Source: Ciona intestinalis
Taxonomy: Eukaryota; Chordata; Ascidiacea; Phlebobranchia; Cionidae
Assembly: GCF_000224145.3 (NCBI RefSeq)
Contig: NC_020170.2
Span: 2,988,528 to 3,052,527 of the forward strand
Reading direction: 5' to 3'
DNA length: 64,000 nucleotides
Positions 51,201 through 62,300 of the stretch are shown piece after piece (positions within the stretch are counted from its first letter, which is position 1; every line of letters begins with the position of its first letter). The notes beneath the pieces were generated by a model. The model saw only the letters and a program-made list of their open reading frames with translations. It made no database searches and had not been told where the DNA came from. The translations under genes were made by a program, and so were the position numbers.

Positions 51201-54200
51201 AGATTGGGGTCGGATGCCACCGGCAGAAGAAGAAGACGAAGAAGATGACGAGAGCCAGAAAACTCCGCCGTTAGGGGGCGCTAAACAGCCCGAGAAACCA
51301 GAAAACAAAGAAGAACCAAAGAAGGAAGAAATGAAAATTGAAAGTAATGAAGTTTCATCGCCAAAAGAGGTAAAAGTTTCAATCGAAAATGATAAAGCCA
51401 AAACGTTTATATTTTTCAGGAATCAGAAGAAACAGCGAGCCCAAGCAACAACTCAGAACCTAAAGAACTGTCTGCGGATTTAAAACTGGTATGTATTATA
51501 GTAAAGTTTACGTTTGTACTTAAAAAAAAGTCAACAATTTTTTAGGCGCTAGATGACGCTACACTCGTGAGCAACCTAAGCGACCACGTGATTGCGGAAA
51601 TCGTTGCTGATTGGCGGATTTTAAGATCGGAAAAAGATAAGGAGGGGGGAGTTGAGAAAAAAGATCTTCATCAGATCAAAGAAGATATGAAAGAAATGGA
51701 AGCAGAAAAAGAGAAAATGAGGAAAGAGAAAGACCGGTAGGTGGCGCAAATTTATTTGTGACGTCATTTTTTTCATTTTTGTAACGTTATTAGATTTGTT
51801 ACGTACCGTTTTCATAAAGTCGCTGTTTTATGTTTGGTGGGTAAAGCGGGTTTGAAAAAAAATGATCCAAAATCAAAAATTTTGAATAGTACTGGTGGGG
51901 TAAGATGGGACGCCTTTAGCACATACTACTCAAATATCCTGATCGTGTTTTAAACAATTAACAACGGTCTATGGAAGTTGTAAGAATACAGTTTTATAAT
52001 TCTTCAATTATTCTTTGATTACCACCTGCTAATGGGACGAGAAAATAGAATGAAAAGGTATCCCATCTCTCCCGAATCACTACATTGCTGTATGATAAAA
52101 CTACAAAACATTTAATTTTTAAAACATGAGCATTATTTTAGATTCGTGTTCAAAGAGTTTGAGCTGCAGCAGAAATTACAGGAATTGACGACAAAACACA
52201 GAAGTTTACGAGAAGATCATGAAACGTTAAGACAAGGAAATATCCAGGTAGTTAATATTTATTGAGATAGGTGTAATAAGATAAAGTACCGTGGGGTAAG
52301 ATGGGACACCTTAAGCACATATTATCTAAATATCCGGATCGTGTTTTAGACAATTAACAACGGTCTATAGGAGTTGCGAGGATACGGTTTTACAATTCTT
52401 TAATTTTTATTTTTCACTATACTAAATGGAGCAAGAAAAAAAATGAAAAGGTGTCCCATCTTCTCCCACCCTATACTATATGTGTGTCTGTACTATAGTT
52501 TTACTCTTTGTTGTAAAAATACACAGAGGACATGGAAATAGTTTAAAATATATACCCCCTATAACAGATACAACAAACGACAAAGAAAAGCAACAAACTG
52601 CACCAAGAAATGAAACGTAAAATTGCAAAACTTGAATCGAAAATTAAATCCATGGACAAAGTAACAGTACGACGGGGAACGCAAACAGATGATAAATTTG
52701 ACAAGGTAATTGATAAAGACTATTCCTAATGAACTAACAGTAAACACTGGGAATTTTAATATAGTGGGGTGGGAGAAGATGGGACACCTTTTCATTCTAT
52801 TTTCTCGTCGCATTTGGTAGTAAACAAAAAACATGCAAAAAATTATAAAACTATATCCTCAAGACTTTTATACACCATTGTTAGTTGTTTAAAAAAAACG
52901 ATACGAATATTTGAATATTATGTGCTAAAGGTGTCTCATCTTCCCCGATCCTACTGTATAGTATGTTGGGTAAAATAGTCCACGTTTTTTACTAACGTTC
53001 ATTGTTTTATTGAGTAGTAAACAAAAGAGTATTTACAGATTATTTAACTGTATCATCACGGCTCCAAAAGAGCGTTGGTAATTATTAAAAACACGATTTG
53101 GAAATTATTATGTGCTAACTTACCCTACAGTACTATATATCAGTAAAATTTTAAAGTTAAAATACATAGCAGACTTTATGTTTTAACAGGACTAACATAG
53201 ATCAGTATTAAAGATTTTATTTTTGTTGTATAGGACGTATACGAAGCGCTACGAATCGCTGAAGAATCTCTTTCTGTGACACAGAGTGACCTTAACACAG
53301 CCCAAGCTAAACTAAAGACAACCCAACAAGAGGTAAACTGTCTCTAACAAAAGACAGCTCTCATTTTTAGGGTTTTTTTCACATAAAAATGTACGGGCAT
53401 TGAAAATTACACGCTGTATTATTTATATATAGTAGGGTTGGAAAAGACGGAACACCTTTAGCACATAATATCCAAATATCTGGATCGTGTTTTAAACAAT
53501 TAATAAGGGTCTGTGGGAGCCATGAGGATACATTTTTATAATTTTTGAATGTTCTGTGTTCACTACTAAATGGACGAGAAAATATAATAAAAGGCGTTCT
53601 ATCTCCCCCCCCACCCTACTATACAAGCATAAACGAATATACTTATTTCTACTTGCAAATGCCACACGCTTTAGTATAAAAGTTACACTCTGCAGATCGA
53701 AGAGTTAAAAAAACAGCTAAACCTAAAAGGGCGAGAAATAAACAAGCGAGAACGTAAGAGTAAAAAAGATGAAGAAAACATTCGCTTGGTGTCGCGCGAG
53801 AGAGATGCGATGGAAATCAAGTTACGGAAAGTCAGCGAACAGATGGAATATTATAAAGGGATTATGGAGATGAAGTACGTATGCATTTATTGGGGTACAC
53901 GGTTGTATGGTACCGTGTAGTAAGATGAGAAACCGTTAGCACCAGCAGACGGTTTATATTTTTGTTCGCTTTTATTGCCTATTTGGTAGTAAACAATGAA
54001 TATTTATAAAATTATATAACCCCACAAATCTAAAGTAACGTTTTTGATTGTTAAAAGCACGGTTAGGAAATATGAGAAATTATGTGCAAACGGTATCAAT
54101 TTTACCTTATAGTATTAAATTAAGAACTTAACAACAGTTTAAATGTAAAACTGCAACAGAACAAAGGGGAACTCAAAACGCCCTCCACCGGAGAAGAAAG

Positions 54201-54796
54201 AGATCAAGGTACAACGTTGTGCCAGTGGTAGACACGTCATTGTGAAGGCGGTGCCTGCTACGTCAGGTCACGTGAGTGCGAGTGACGTAGATGATACGTC
54301 ACGCACAACTCCACGCAACTCGCGGCCTGGAACTGTAAAAACTCAGGCTACGAAACCTAAAACATCAAACACGGAAAAACCACCTCAAACTCCAACTAAA
54401 AAGATATCTACGAGTTCTAGCGGCGGAAAACAAACTCCTAACGAACCATCAGGTAGAGGTACACCGGGAAACACTGTAGGCCAAAGCGAGTCTGGGTCTA
54501 AGTCGCAAAATTCGACTCCAAGAGCAAATAACGGCAGCCAGCCGAGCAAATCTACATCTAAATCAAACACTACGCAATCATCTGCCTCGAACCAAACGTC
54601 TAGCTCTTTAAAACTAGCAGATAGTGGATCTACAGGGTCCTCCACTGCAAAACCAAAAACCCAGTCAAGCACACAAGCAAATGGGGACGTTAATTCGCCT
54701 AGGCCTGGTAACGCAAGTACAGATGCTGCCACACCAAGAAATAAGCAAGGAATTAAAGTAGTGAGCATACCAACGCTTTCTTTAAATAAAAAGTGA
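48281..54796 (+). CDS. Coiled-coil protein with disordered tail, 13 exons, 836 aa, unnamed
   Basis: I do not recognise this family. Exons: 48281-48418, 48814-48963, 49807-49991, 50460-50636, 50699-50808, 51038-51369, 51420-51488, 51546-51736, 52142-52247, 52568-52705, 53234-53332, 53696-53874 and 54160-54796; all phases agree. Residues 1-96 look folded and helical (MVRISKQKQEKLEVIMNLVE, then WETDYEKRVALLGFLVAPEG), the most likely conserved domain. A basic and acidic low-complexity middle follows (poly-Glu EEEDEEDDE near exon 6), then several exons of heptad-like helix rich in Lys and Glu (exons 8-12), and a 200-residue Ser/Thr/Pro/Asn-rich tail ending SIPTLSLNKK. There are no membrane segments or signal peptide. 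A structural, cytoskeletal or ciliary role is possible but is only inference. Nearly all introns from exon 8 onward contain MITEs, and intron 1 starts with a MITE-end tandem array. Confidence 0.82.
48431..48550. repeat. Three exact-length 40-bp tandem copies of a MITE end
   Basis: Unit GTAGTAGTGTGGGGTAAGAT plus GGATACTGGTTGTACATGGT, at 48431, 48471 and 48511. The sequence is the subfamily B end. The array starts 12 bases after the donor of coiled-coil exon 1. Confidence 0.95.
48551..48665 (-). mobile_element. Decayed MITE remnant after the 40-bp array
   Basis: GTAGAGTAAAACAGGACACT, then AAAAAGCGTTGTTTATTGTT resemble the outer end and centre of subfamily B. Confidence 0.55.
48988..49172 (+). 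mobile_element. MITE subfamily B
   Basis: AGTACTGTGGGGTATGGGGT to CCTATCATATAGCCTACT, 24 bases after the donor of coiled-coil exon 2. Confidence 0.87.
50034..50140 (+). mobile_element. SINE 5' fragment
   Basis: GCGAGGCTCGACGACGGCAC, CATTGTGGGCGTATACGTGT, CCGGCAATTGCTTC match the SINE body in the plus sense. It lies in intron 3 of the coiled-coil gene. Confidence 0.72.
50200..50428 (-). mobile_element. tRNA-derived SINE
   Basis: Complement: ACGATAGTCGTTATAACA, TGTAACTTTGTGGGTGACTG, TTGCCGTTAAGTGTCTTGAC, GGTAGCAGCGACGAGCCTTG and head ATAACCACTGTACAACAGCG. The middle of the tail is deleted. It ends 31 bases before coiled-coil exon 4. Confidence 0.85.
51888..52083 (+). mobile_element. MITE subfamily A
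   Basis: AGTACTGGTGGGGTAAGATG to CCATCTCTCCCGAATCACTAC; subfamily A body with B-like end. Confidence 0.9.
52285..52485 (+). mobile_element. MITE subfamily A
   Basis: AGTACCGTGGGGTAAGATGG to CATCTTCTCCCACCCTATACT, 37 bases after a coiled-coil exon. Confidence 0.92.
52763..52956 (-). mobile_element. MITE subfamily A
   Basis: AGTGGGGTGGGAGAAGATGG to CATCTTCCCCGATCCTACT. Confidence 0.92.
52960..53134 (-). mobile_element. MITE subfamily B directly abutting another MITE
   Basis: AGTATGTTGGGTAAAATAGT to ACTTACCCTACAGTACT; begins three bases after the previous copy, so one inserted at the TATA flank of the other. Confidence 0.88.
53431..53620 (+). mobile_element. MITE subfamily A
   Basis: AGTAGGGTTGGAAAAGACGG to CTATCTCCCCCCCCACCCTACT. 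Confidence 0.93.
53912..54114 (-). mobile_element. MITE subfamily B, diverged
   Basis: ACCGTGTAGTAAGATGAGAA to AATTTTACCTTATAGTATT; body TTTGGTAGTAAACAATGAAT. In the last intron of the coiled-coil gene. Confidence 0.82.
54785..54790 (+). terminator. AATAAA inside the last codons of the coiled-coil gene
   Basis: The hexamer covers the Asn-Lys codons just before Lys and stop; it is the only AATAAA close to this 3' end. Confidence 0.4.
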
Positions 54797-55130
54797 CATT
54801 TCTATCAATTCAATGAATTATTAAGGTATGTCGTACTACGTATGGTTTATATTTTATTATATTTTACATGGGATGAGAGGTCCTATATGGCGAGACACGC
54901 ACAGAGAAGTAGGACTAGGGCCAAAATTGGCGCATTGGCATTACCTCAACACCAAAGTAATGTTTATATTGTACATGTACTATTACCGAACAAACGCTAT
55001 TGTTATTCAATATTTCCTTTACAATAGCCGTAAATGTCTGAACAGTTTCTTTGCAATTTTCAATACAATTCCTTTAAAAAATCGTTATTTTAAAATATAA
55101 TTTTAAGATTGTATTAGAAGCAATTGTAAA
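54797..55130. other. Gap between the coiled-coil and membrane-protein genes
   Basis: AT-rich with a short CG-containing patch 54880-54955. A possible exon there (ATG 54885, donor GTAATG at 54958) has no supporting partner. Confidence 0.45.
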
Positions 55131-57809
55131 ATGCCGTTACAAGCTATGCAGCCGCCCAAGAAAAGGCTAAACAGTGTTGGTCACCGAGTTCCTAGCTTAG
55201 TAGCACAAGTACATAAAATGGTTGGGCAAATCAACGTTTTCCAGTTTTGCGCGTATTTTGTGGGAATTGTATTCGTACTTTTGACGATAATTTTATTCGT
55301 ATGTTTTCTGGCAGTTTTCAGCGTGAAAAAAGGTAAGAAGTTTAAACTATGAGCAACATATTACATAAGTTTTGAAAAGGAAAGTGTCCATATAATTCGT
55401 TGTAAAACAATGAAAACACCCCCCAAAAATAATGACCCACAAAGTAACACACATGGTAACTTATAAGCTGGCATGCTGTATATGAGCATCACCCATGTTA
55501 TAAGGACTGTCGATTTCCGGTCACGCGAGGATAAAGTAAGTTACATTTATTCTTTCAAAAATGGTAACAGCTTTTTATTTCGTATTTTTAGAGTTGTACA
55601 ATAAAGTTTAAATGTAATCCCGTAATACTGTGCTATAATTCTATGTTGTAGTTTCATTGCATAATGTGGAAACGAATGTTACTTTTACTTATCAACTCAA
55701 ATACAACAAAACTTTCGACGTTGATCTGTTAAATGCACCACGAACAATATACGAAGAGGAAAAAACACTTTTCAAAACAAGTGTAAGTAAACATATATAG
55801 TATAGGGTGGAGGAATATGGGACACCTTTTCCCTCTATTGTCTTGAATTAGGTATAGGAAACAAAGAACACTCGAAGAATTTTAAAACCGTATCCTCCCG
55901 ACTCATATAAACCGTTGTTATTTTTTTAAAACACGATCAGGATATTTGGAAATTATGTGCTGAAGGTGTCCCGTCTTCCCCAGCCTACTATACCACAGAA
56001 TAAATTATATTAAAATTTGAATTTTTGGACGAATGTTTTTAATGTACGCTTGAGATATTTTTCTACACCTAAATTCGTGCGTATTCTAATGGTAGGTTAG
56101 GTAGTTTCTTATAAGTATACAGGGTAATATTCAAGCTTTGTAAGCTATGGTACTGTGTGGTAAGATGGGATACCGTTAGCACCTAAATTCCTTTTTACCT
56201 GATCGTGTTTTGACTAATAACAACGATCTTTTAGAGCCACGGAGCTATATACCCTATATAATCATATAAATATTCTTTGCTTACTATACCCATAGTTTAA
56301 TAATACAACTTCTTTATTAAACTGTGCTATACCGAATGGGACAAAAAAGAAAATAAAGACTTATCCCATCTTACCTTACCCTCATAAGTGTAAATAGATA
56401 AGTATAAATGGTATACAGGCTATAGTGTAAGCCATACTATCTCTACATTTGTAAAGGTTTTGAGTTTTCTACTGCAACATTTGAACACAAGTGAACACAG
56501 TGTACAGATTACTAAAGTTCTATTTCACCGCTCAGAAAACCAAAGTACCATCGTGACGTTTTCAGTTACTTTTAACTACAATTTCACCTCGGAAATGGAA
56601 ACTATATTTGATAATATTGAAAGGTTTACAATAGGTGGCAGTAGAGTGCTTCATATTACAGGTAACGCTTTTTAGAAAAGGCTAAGTGCAATTTTACGGT
56701 ATGATATTTGCTGTCTTGAGCATTAAATTGATTTTGCTTTACCCTGAACGACATATAGAATAGAACATAATATAAACGACTCAAAATAGCCAAAAGAAAT
56801 GGGCATAACGTTTTCGGACAGTTTTAAATGCTAATGAATTGAATTCTTGGATATCAATCGATATGTTCAAATTTCACCCAACAGACAAATTAAACTGAAA
56901 ATTAATCATAACAAAATTAAATGACATTTAAATGGCTTACTTGTAACGTATTGGCTGTAATGATTTATATGCTATATATATAGGGTAGGGGGAGATGGGA
57001 CACCTTATCATTCCATTTTCTCGTCACATTTGGTAGTAAACAAAGAACATTTAAAAAATTATAAAACCACATCATCGCGACTCTGATATACCGTTGTTGA
57101 TTGTTTAAAACACCATCAGGACGTTTAGATATTCTGTGCCAAAGGTGTCCCATCTTCCCCCACCAAATTATTTATATAATTTTAAGCAATCACAGCAGAC
57201 GAGTTGGAAAGAAGAAAACCGAGTAATGAACAAGATTCAAATCTAGAGGATATTTCACTGGTAAGATTAAATACATTGCAATAACATATGAACAGAGTAA
57301 CCTATTTATCTTCGCACGACGGGACAACGACAGTCGTTATAACACTGGTGCTTTGTTTTATACACCTCGTGCCCACAGTTTTGTGCCAACTTCGTGGGTT
57401 TTTACTTTTTGTTACACATTACTTTTGGCGGCTAACGACAGTAGTTATAACGTGGATGTTTGTTTGCAACACCCGCCCCAAAATATTTGAACCTATAAAT
57501 CCAGTTCTGATCTTAATATGCAACTTCGTATGGCAAATGATAGTACTGTGGCCTGTGGGGTAGGATGGGATACCTTTAACATATAACTGATCGTGTTTTG
57601 AACAATTAACAACGGTTAATGGGAGTCGTGAGGATGCGGTTTTATAATTTAATTTTTTGATGTTTTTGTTTACTACCAAATGGGACGTGAAAATAGAATA
57701 AAAAATGTCCCATCTTCCCCACCCTACTATATAGCATTTAAGTCATTACAGCCAATTTCCTACCCCACTATAACATTTAATATTTACACAGAACAAGAAA
57801 CGACGGTGA
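55131..57809 (+). CDS. Type II single-pass membrane protein, possible SEA-like ectodomain, 206 aa
   Basis: Exons 55131-55332, 55652-55782, 56457-56661, 57196-57260 and 57792-57809 join in phase to 206 residues. The N-terminal 36 residues are basic and likely cytosolic (MPLQAMQPPKKRLNSVGHRV). Residues about 37-64 are a strong membrane segment (FCAYFVGIVFVLLTIILFVC). The rest carries five N-glycosylation sequons (NVT, NKT, NTS, NQS, NFT), so it is probably outside. The ectodomain alternates strands and a helix and resembles SEA domains in general pattern (TFTYQLKYNKTF, then FLLQHLNTS, TIVTFSVTFNYNF); no GS-V-V cleavage motif is evident, so this is tentative. The C-terminus is charged and ends NKKRR. 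The last exon codes only five residues plus stop. It follows the coiled-coil gene by 335 bases on the same strand; joint transcription is possible but unproven. AATAAA lies at 57886. Confidence 0.74.
55410..55557 (+). mobile_element. SINE 3' part
   Basis: AATGACCCACAAAGTAACAC, ACTTATAAGCTGGCATGCTG, CCCATGTTATAAGGACTGTC, GATAAAGTAAGTTACATTTA. Confidence 0.87.
55799..55989 (-). mobile_element. MITE subfamily A
   Basis: AGTATAGGGTGGAGGAATAT to CCCGTCTTCCCCAGCCTACT; starts 16 bases after the donor of membrane-protein exon 2. Confidence 0.92.
56149..56383 (+). mobile_element. MITE subfamily B with a 50-bp insertion
   Basis: GGTACTGTGTGGTAAGATGG to CCCATCTTACCTTACCCT; an extra hairpin-like TAGTTTAATAATACA..TCTTTATTAAACTGTGCTA splits the TTTGTTTACTACC segment. 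Confidence 0.85.
56979..57168 (-). mobile_element. MITE subfamily A
   Basis: TATAGGGTAGGGGGAGATGG to CCATCTTCCCCCACCAAAT, 28 bases before membrane-protein exon 4. Confidence 0.92.
57312..57480 (-). mobile_element. SINE 3' fragments, possibly duplicated
   Basis: ACGACAGTCGTTATAACACT with CATACACCTCGTGCCC-like text, then a second ACGACAGTAGTTATAACGTG about 110 bases on. Confidence 0.72.
57543..57728 (+). mobile_element. MITE subfamily A
   Basis: Left end decayed (GTACTGTGGCCTGTGGGGTA); body GGGAGTCGTGAGGATGCGG; right end CATCTTCCCCACCCTACT. Confidence 0.9.
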
Positions 57810-57885
57810 TAGAATCTTGTACTGCGACCAGAGAAGAAGTAAAGTGATAAACTGTATTTATACAATCATTCTCTTTCGAAAATCG

Positions 57886-57891
57886 AATAAA
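57886..57891 (+). terminator. Poly(A) signal of the membrane-protein gene
   Basis: AATAAA 77 bases past the stop codon. Confidence 0.65.
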
Positions 57892-59327
57892 ATTAAAAGC
57901 CAGAATGTGGAAACTTCTGCTAAGAGACAAAGACAAAACTGTTTCAAACCATAACATGATTTTGCTTATGTTACATACTACTAAAAATATGTAAAGGTAA
58001 TTTTTTTATCTACTTATGCTTTCGAAAGCGATAGCAAAGGTCATATTATTTTTAAAAAACGAAGAGAAGCGAATTAACAGCAAAACGATAGACCGTAAAA
58101 CATGGTACGGAATAACAAGGTGTGGGAAAGAGCGTCAGTGAAAAAGCGTGGGCGTTAGACCCAAAATAGAGAAATTTAACTGACTGTCGGTTAAAGACAG
58201 GGTTTTTGGTTGGGAACCACAATTCGTGAGAAAATCACCCTTAGGAATAACCTGTATTGAAAGTTTTTAGATATAGGCGAGAAAATCACGATTAAAACGA
58301 TTCCAAACCACGATTAAAACTATTCTCTATAGAGTTGTGTCGCTACATATAAATATGACGAGACCTACTGTCGGATTTAAAATGTCAATAACACAGTTTC
58401 ATCGGACCGGTATGTGAAAACGCCACAGAACAAGGTTACGCGTGGATGTACGAGATGGTACACAGGTATCATACGAGGTTATGCTAGCCAGACAGCCGCG
58501 TTTTGGTTACGACTCATTCCCATTGCTTATCTAATCTCCGTAACATTTAGGAAAGCGAAAAAATGAATTTCTCCTAAAACTTAACTTTACGTCACCTTCA
58601 GACAGAAATTCACATTTTTTTTTAGTTCGAATAATTATGTAATTACAAACAAGTGCTCAAAATGGTTATTTAAAGTAAAAAATCAAAGAATTTTGTTAGA
58701 ATTAGTTTGGTGCAATATTTTATAAAACGGTTCCTGAAATGAAAGTGTGTAATAAATTAAAAATCAACCGAAAAATGAACATAAAATACCTAAAACCGTT
58801 AAAAATGTACAAAGAAAATGTTAAAAAATTAATTTTATGAGATGTGTAGTATATATACTTGTTCGTCACGAAGAATTAAATAATGTACAGAAAAATAACA
58901 AAACGTGAAAGATTTTACATGAATAAAATAAAAGAACAGGAAACTGGTTAGAAATGGCAAAAAGTGTCAAAAAAATACCACAAGTTGTCGAAATTTTGGA
59001 ACAAAAATTAACACGAAATACTTTGTAACTTCACAGTTGCAATTAATGCATAGAAAAAAATGGTAAGAAGTTTCAGTTGTTTATGCAGCGTTGAAATCAA
59101 CCAAGCAATATTTGTGTAGATATGACAATGTAAATTCCTACACTATACGATTCATTTGTCTACACTGTACATTAAGTTTTGGTTTTCAGTGTTTCCTAAC
59201 TAAAATCGACGCACATCTAATCATGCAGAACAATTATGATTTTGCATCACTGCGCATTTTATACTTACCTACATTAACTAGTCTGTCAATTAAAATACAA
59301 TTGAAGACCATGACGCCGCAAAGGTCC
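57892..59327. other. Convergent intergenic region
   Basis: Between the membrane-protein gene (+) and the ACOT-like gene (-). AT-rich unique DNA; the frame 59091-59333 overlaps the end of the ACOT gene on the other strand and is not a gene. Nothing else is recognised. Confidence 0.5.
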
Positions 59328-62300
59328 TTATGACGTAACAGTCGTATTTGTGACGAGATAATTCTCGAGGCAGTGGAATACACGGCAGTACAAAGCACCT
59401 AGACCAGCCAGGTCACACGTGACGTACGAAACCAATTTTGGATTCGTCTCGTTGTAGTATGAGATCTGGTATCGGTTTTGTTTATGTTAGATGTAACAAT
59501 ATATAGAGTATTATATATACACCACCAATAACATATACACCCAAAACTACTCCTATATAATTTGCGTATGAATGTGGAGTAAGATGGGACATGTTTTCAT
59601 TCTCTTTTCTCGTCCCATTTGGTAGTAAACAAAGAATATTTACAGAATAATATAACCGTAGCCCGGCGACTCTTAATCGCGTTGTTGATTGTTTAAAACA
59701 CGATCAGAAAATATGGGATTTAGCTGCCAACAGTATACCATCTTACCCCACAGTACTATACGCACATATATATACCCATATACAGTGTGCTTTATTTAAC
59801 ACTTTCCACACAGTACAAGGTAGAAACCGAACACAACAAGTTACTGCTTTCCAAATTGGATTTCTAATGCCCACTGTTAAATATACGACCATAGATATAT
59901 GACCACGTATTATGTGCCAGAGGCGTTCACTGACGTAAAAAAACTTCATGGAAAAATACTGAATGCAATGTAATGTCTATCTCCAAGCTCACAATATTTA
60001 CGCCAATCCAACTATTGCAAAAACAGCCCAAGGCGCCACGGGTTCAGCGGTGCAATAACAGAAAAATCGAGAACAAAACAACTTGTTATACGTGTTTTTC
60101 AAACAACAAATAATTTTTGCACGGCAAACGAAAAAACAACCAATTTTAACTAGAAGTCAAAAACAAGAGAGCCCAAGCCACATTTTTCATAATTGCACTC
60201 ATTTTTTTAACGTGCTGCGTTTAGAATAATATTATTCATACATATGCTTGTAACAAATGTATAGTTTCTGCACGGGAAACAGAAAAACAACCAATTTTTT
60301 GCATGAAAAGTCAAAAGAAAGAAGGGGGGTTAATTCTAATGATTGCACTTACTTTTTAAGGTGCTGGGTTTAGAATAATATAATTCATATATGCGTGTGT
60401 ATTGATATGCTGGGTCAAATGAGTGCGAGGTATAGTAGGCTTAATATCCTGGTTTGCTATCTCTGCAATAGCTATGCGAATACACCATTTGCATATAACT
60501 TGTAATACGCTACACCTTTGCAGAGTGTATCTATAAGGCTTATACAGTAGGATGGGGGAATACGGGACACCTTTAGCACATAATATTTAAATATCCTGAT
60601 CCTGTTTAAAATAATTAACAACGGTCTGTGGGAGTCGTGAGGATGAGGTTCTATATTCTTTGTTTACTACCAAAAACGAAAAAATAGAATGAAAAGGTGT
60701 CCCATCCTCCCCCACCCTACTATATGATAGAAACAATTAAGGCAAGCATCAATAAACCACACGTAATAATTTACTGTAAACCGCATTTCATATTATTTTA
60801 AGTCATATAGTTTCTTATGCGTAGCAGAAACAATGCAAACATCGATCCGCAAATACTAAACAGGTTCTGAAGTTGGTTTGAAAATCCATAGTTTTAAATC
60901 CAAGTAATTGATTATTATTCGGGCGCAGCGTTAAAAGGGCGCTGTTAAATTAAATAATACACTCGTATATTTTGGCCCCTTTTTATGGTGGTCATTGCGC
61001 GTCTTTATGCAACATTTTTTATGAGTCCTACTTTTGCGGAAGGTATTGAATTTTTTGGACAAAAAATGTAGAGTTAATAAAACAATGAAATATCACTCTC
61101 TTACCTCAGTGCAAGTGCCGCAGTCCTGTCGTATTACGAAACCTGCGCAAGCCACTTCCGTTCGGCTGAATCCGGTCGTTTGCGGGACTCGATCATGCGT
61201 GACGGACCGAAATGCGACTTTGTACGGGTCACTGGTTAAAACATGAGTCAGATTTCTACGATTACACGATTATCTGCATTTGTGAATCATCAAATTAACC
61301 GCATAGAGGCGCTACAGCAGCACCGAGCTTATAATCTCAAAAGCCGCGACAACCAAATGTTTGCCGGTACCGGTATTATCTGCTTCGATCTAGTTTACGG
61401 CGGGTTCAACCGCCAAATTTGGGGCTGTTTTTGAACCCGCTGCAGCGTTCTTGTTTTGACGGAAGCTTGTACCAACATGTTGAATCATATTGTGACGTCA
61501 TAACGATTGTGGTACGGAAGTGTATAAGAGATTACGGTTACGGAAAGTACGGAGTTGCATTTTCGTTTCCCGGAATTCCGGGTTTCGTGAAAAAAACGAC
61601 AGCACCGTATAACCAGTTTGGCAACTTATGTAGTCCAGTTCTATTCTCGGAAGTGTATATACAATAACGTGTGGCGTAATGCTATGGCGAAAAATATTTA
61701 AAAGATTAATTTTAAGATTAAGAACCGCAACGAATTAGAAGCATAGGTGATTTAAGAAATATGGAAATTACAACAATTATAAAGTCATGTTTAACGGACC
61801 TTACCCTAACTTTTATTCAAATTAGAATACATCACATACTAAACTATTGTCATGGGTAATTAACTAGTTGTAGCATGTAAATTCAAGGTTACGGGTTCAA
61901 GGTTCATTGCTGCTACGATTGTGAGTGTATGTGTCTTTAAGCAAGACACTTAATGACCATTTCGCCAACCCAATAGTCACTAATGGGCCGGCTAAATTGT
62001 CAGACATACAGAAAAAACAATCACCCACAAAAATGCATATGTAGTACATCGGATGCTGGTACGAGGAATACGAAACATAACATCTGTGTTATAACGATGG
62101 CATTTTCCAGCCAGGCGACGATAAAGTAAGTTACACACAGCATAGAAACCAAGTGTCTTAATAGTTATAGTAGGATGGGGTCAGATGGAATATATTTTCA
62201 TTCCTTTTTCTCGTCCCATTTGGTAGTAAACAAAGAACTCATCGTTTAAAACACGATCAGGATATTTGGATATTATGCTGCTAAGGGTGTCCCACCTTAC

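Noticed and set aside
54885-54957. Possible extra 5' exon (MARHAQRSRTRAKIG) for the membrane-protein gene
   Set aside because: A donor follows, but the next exon already has its own ATG with no acceptor directly before it; no phase or homology support.
61034-61667. Three consecutive plus-strand frames
   Set aside because: They overlap an ACOT-like exon on the minus strand and its CpG-rich intron; they are shadows of that composition.
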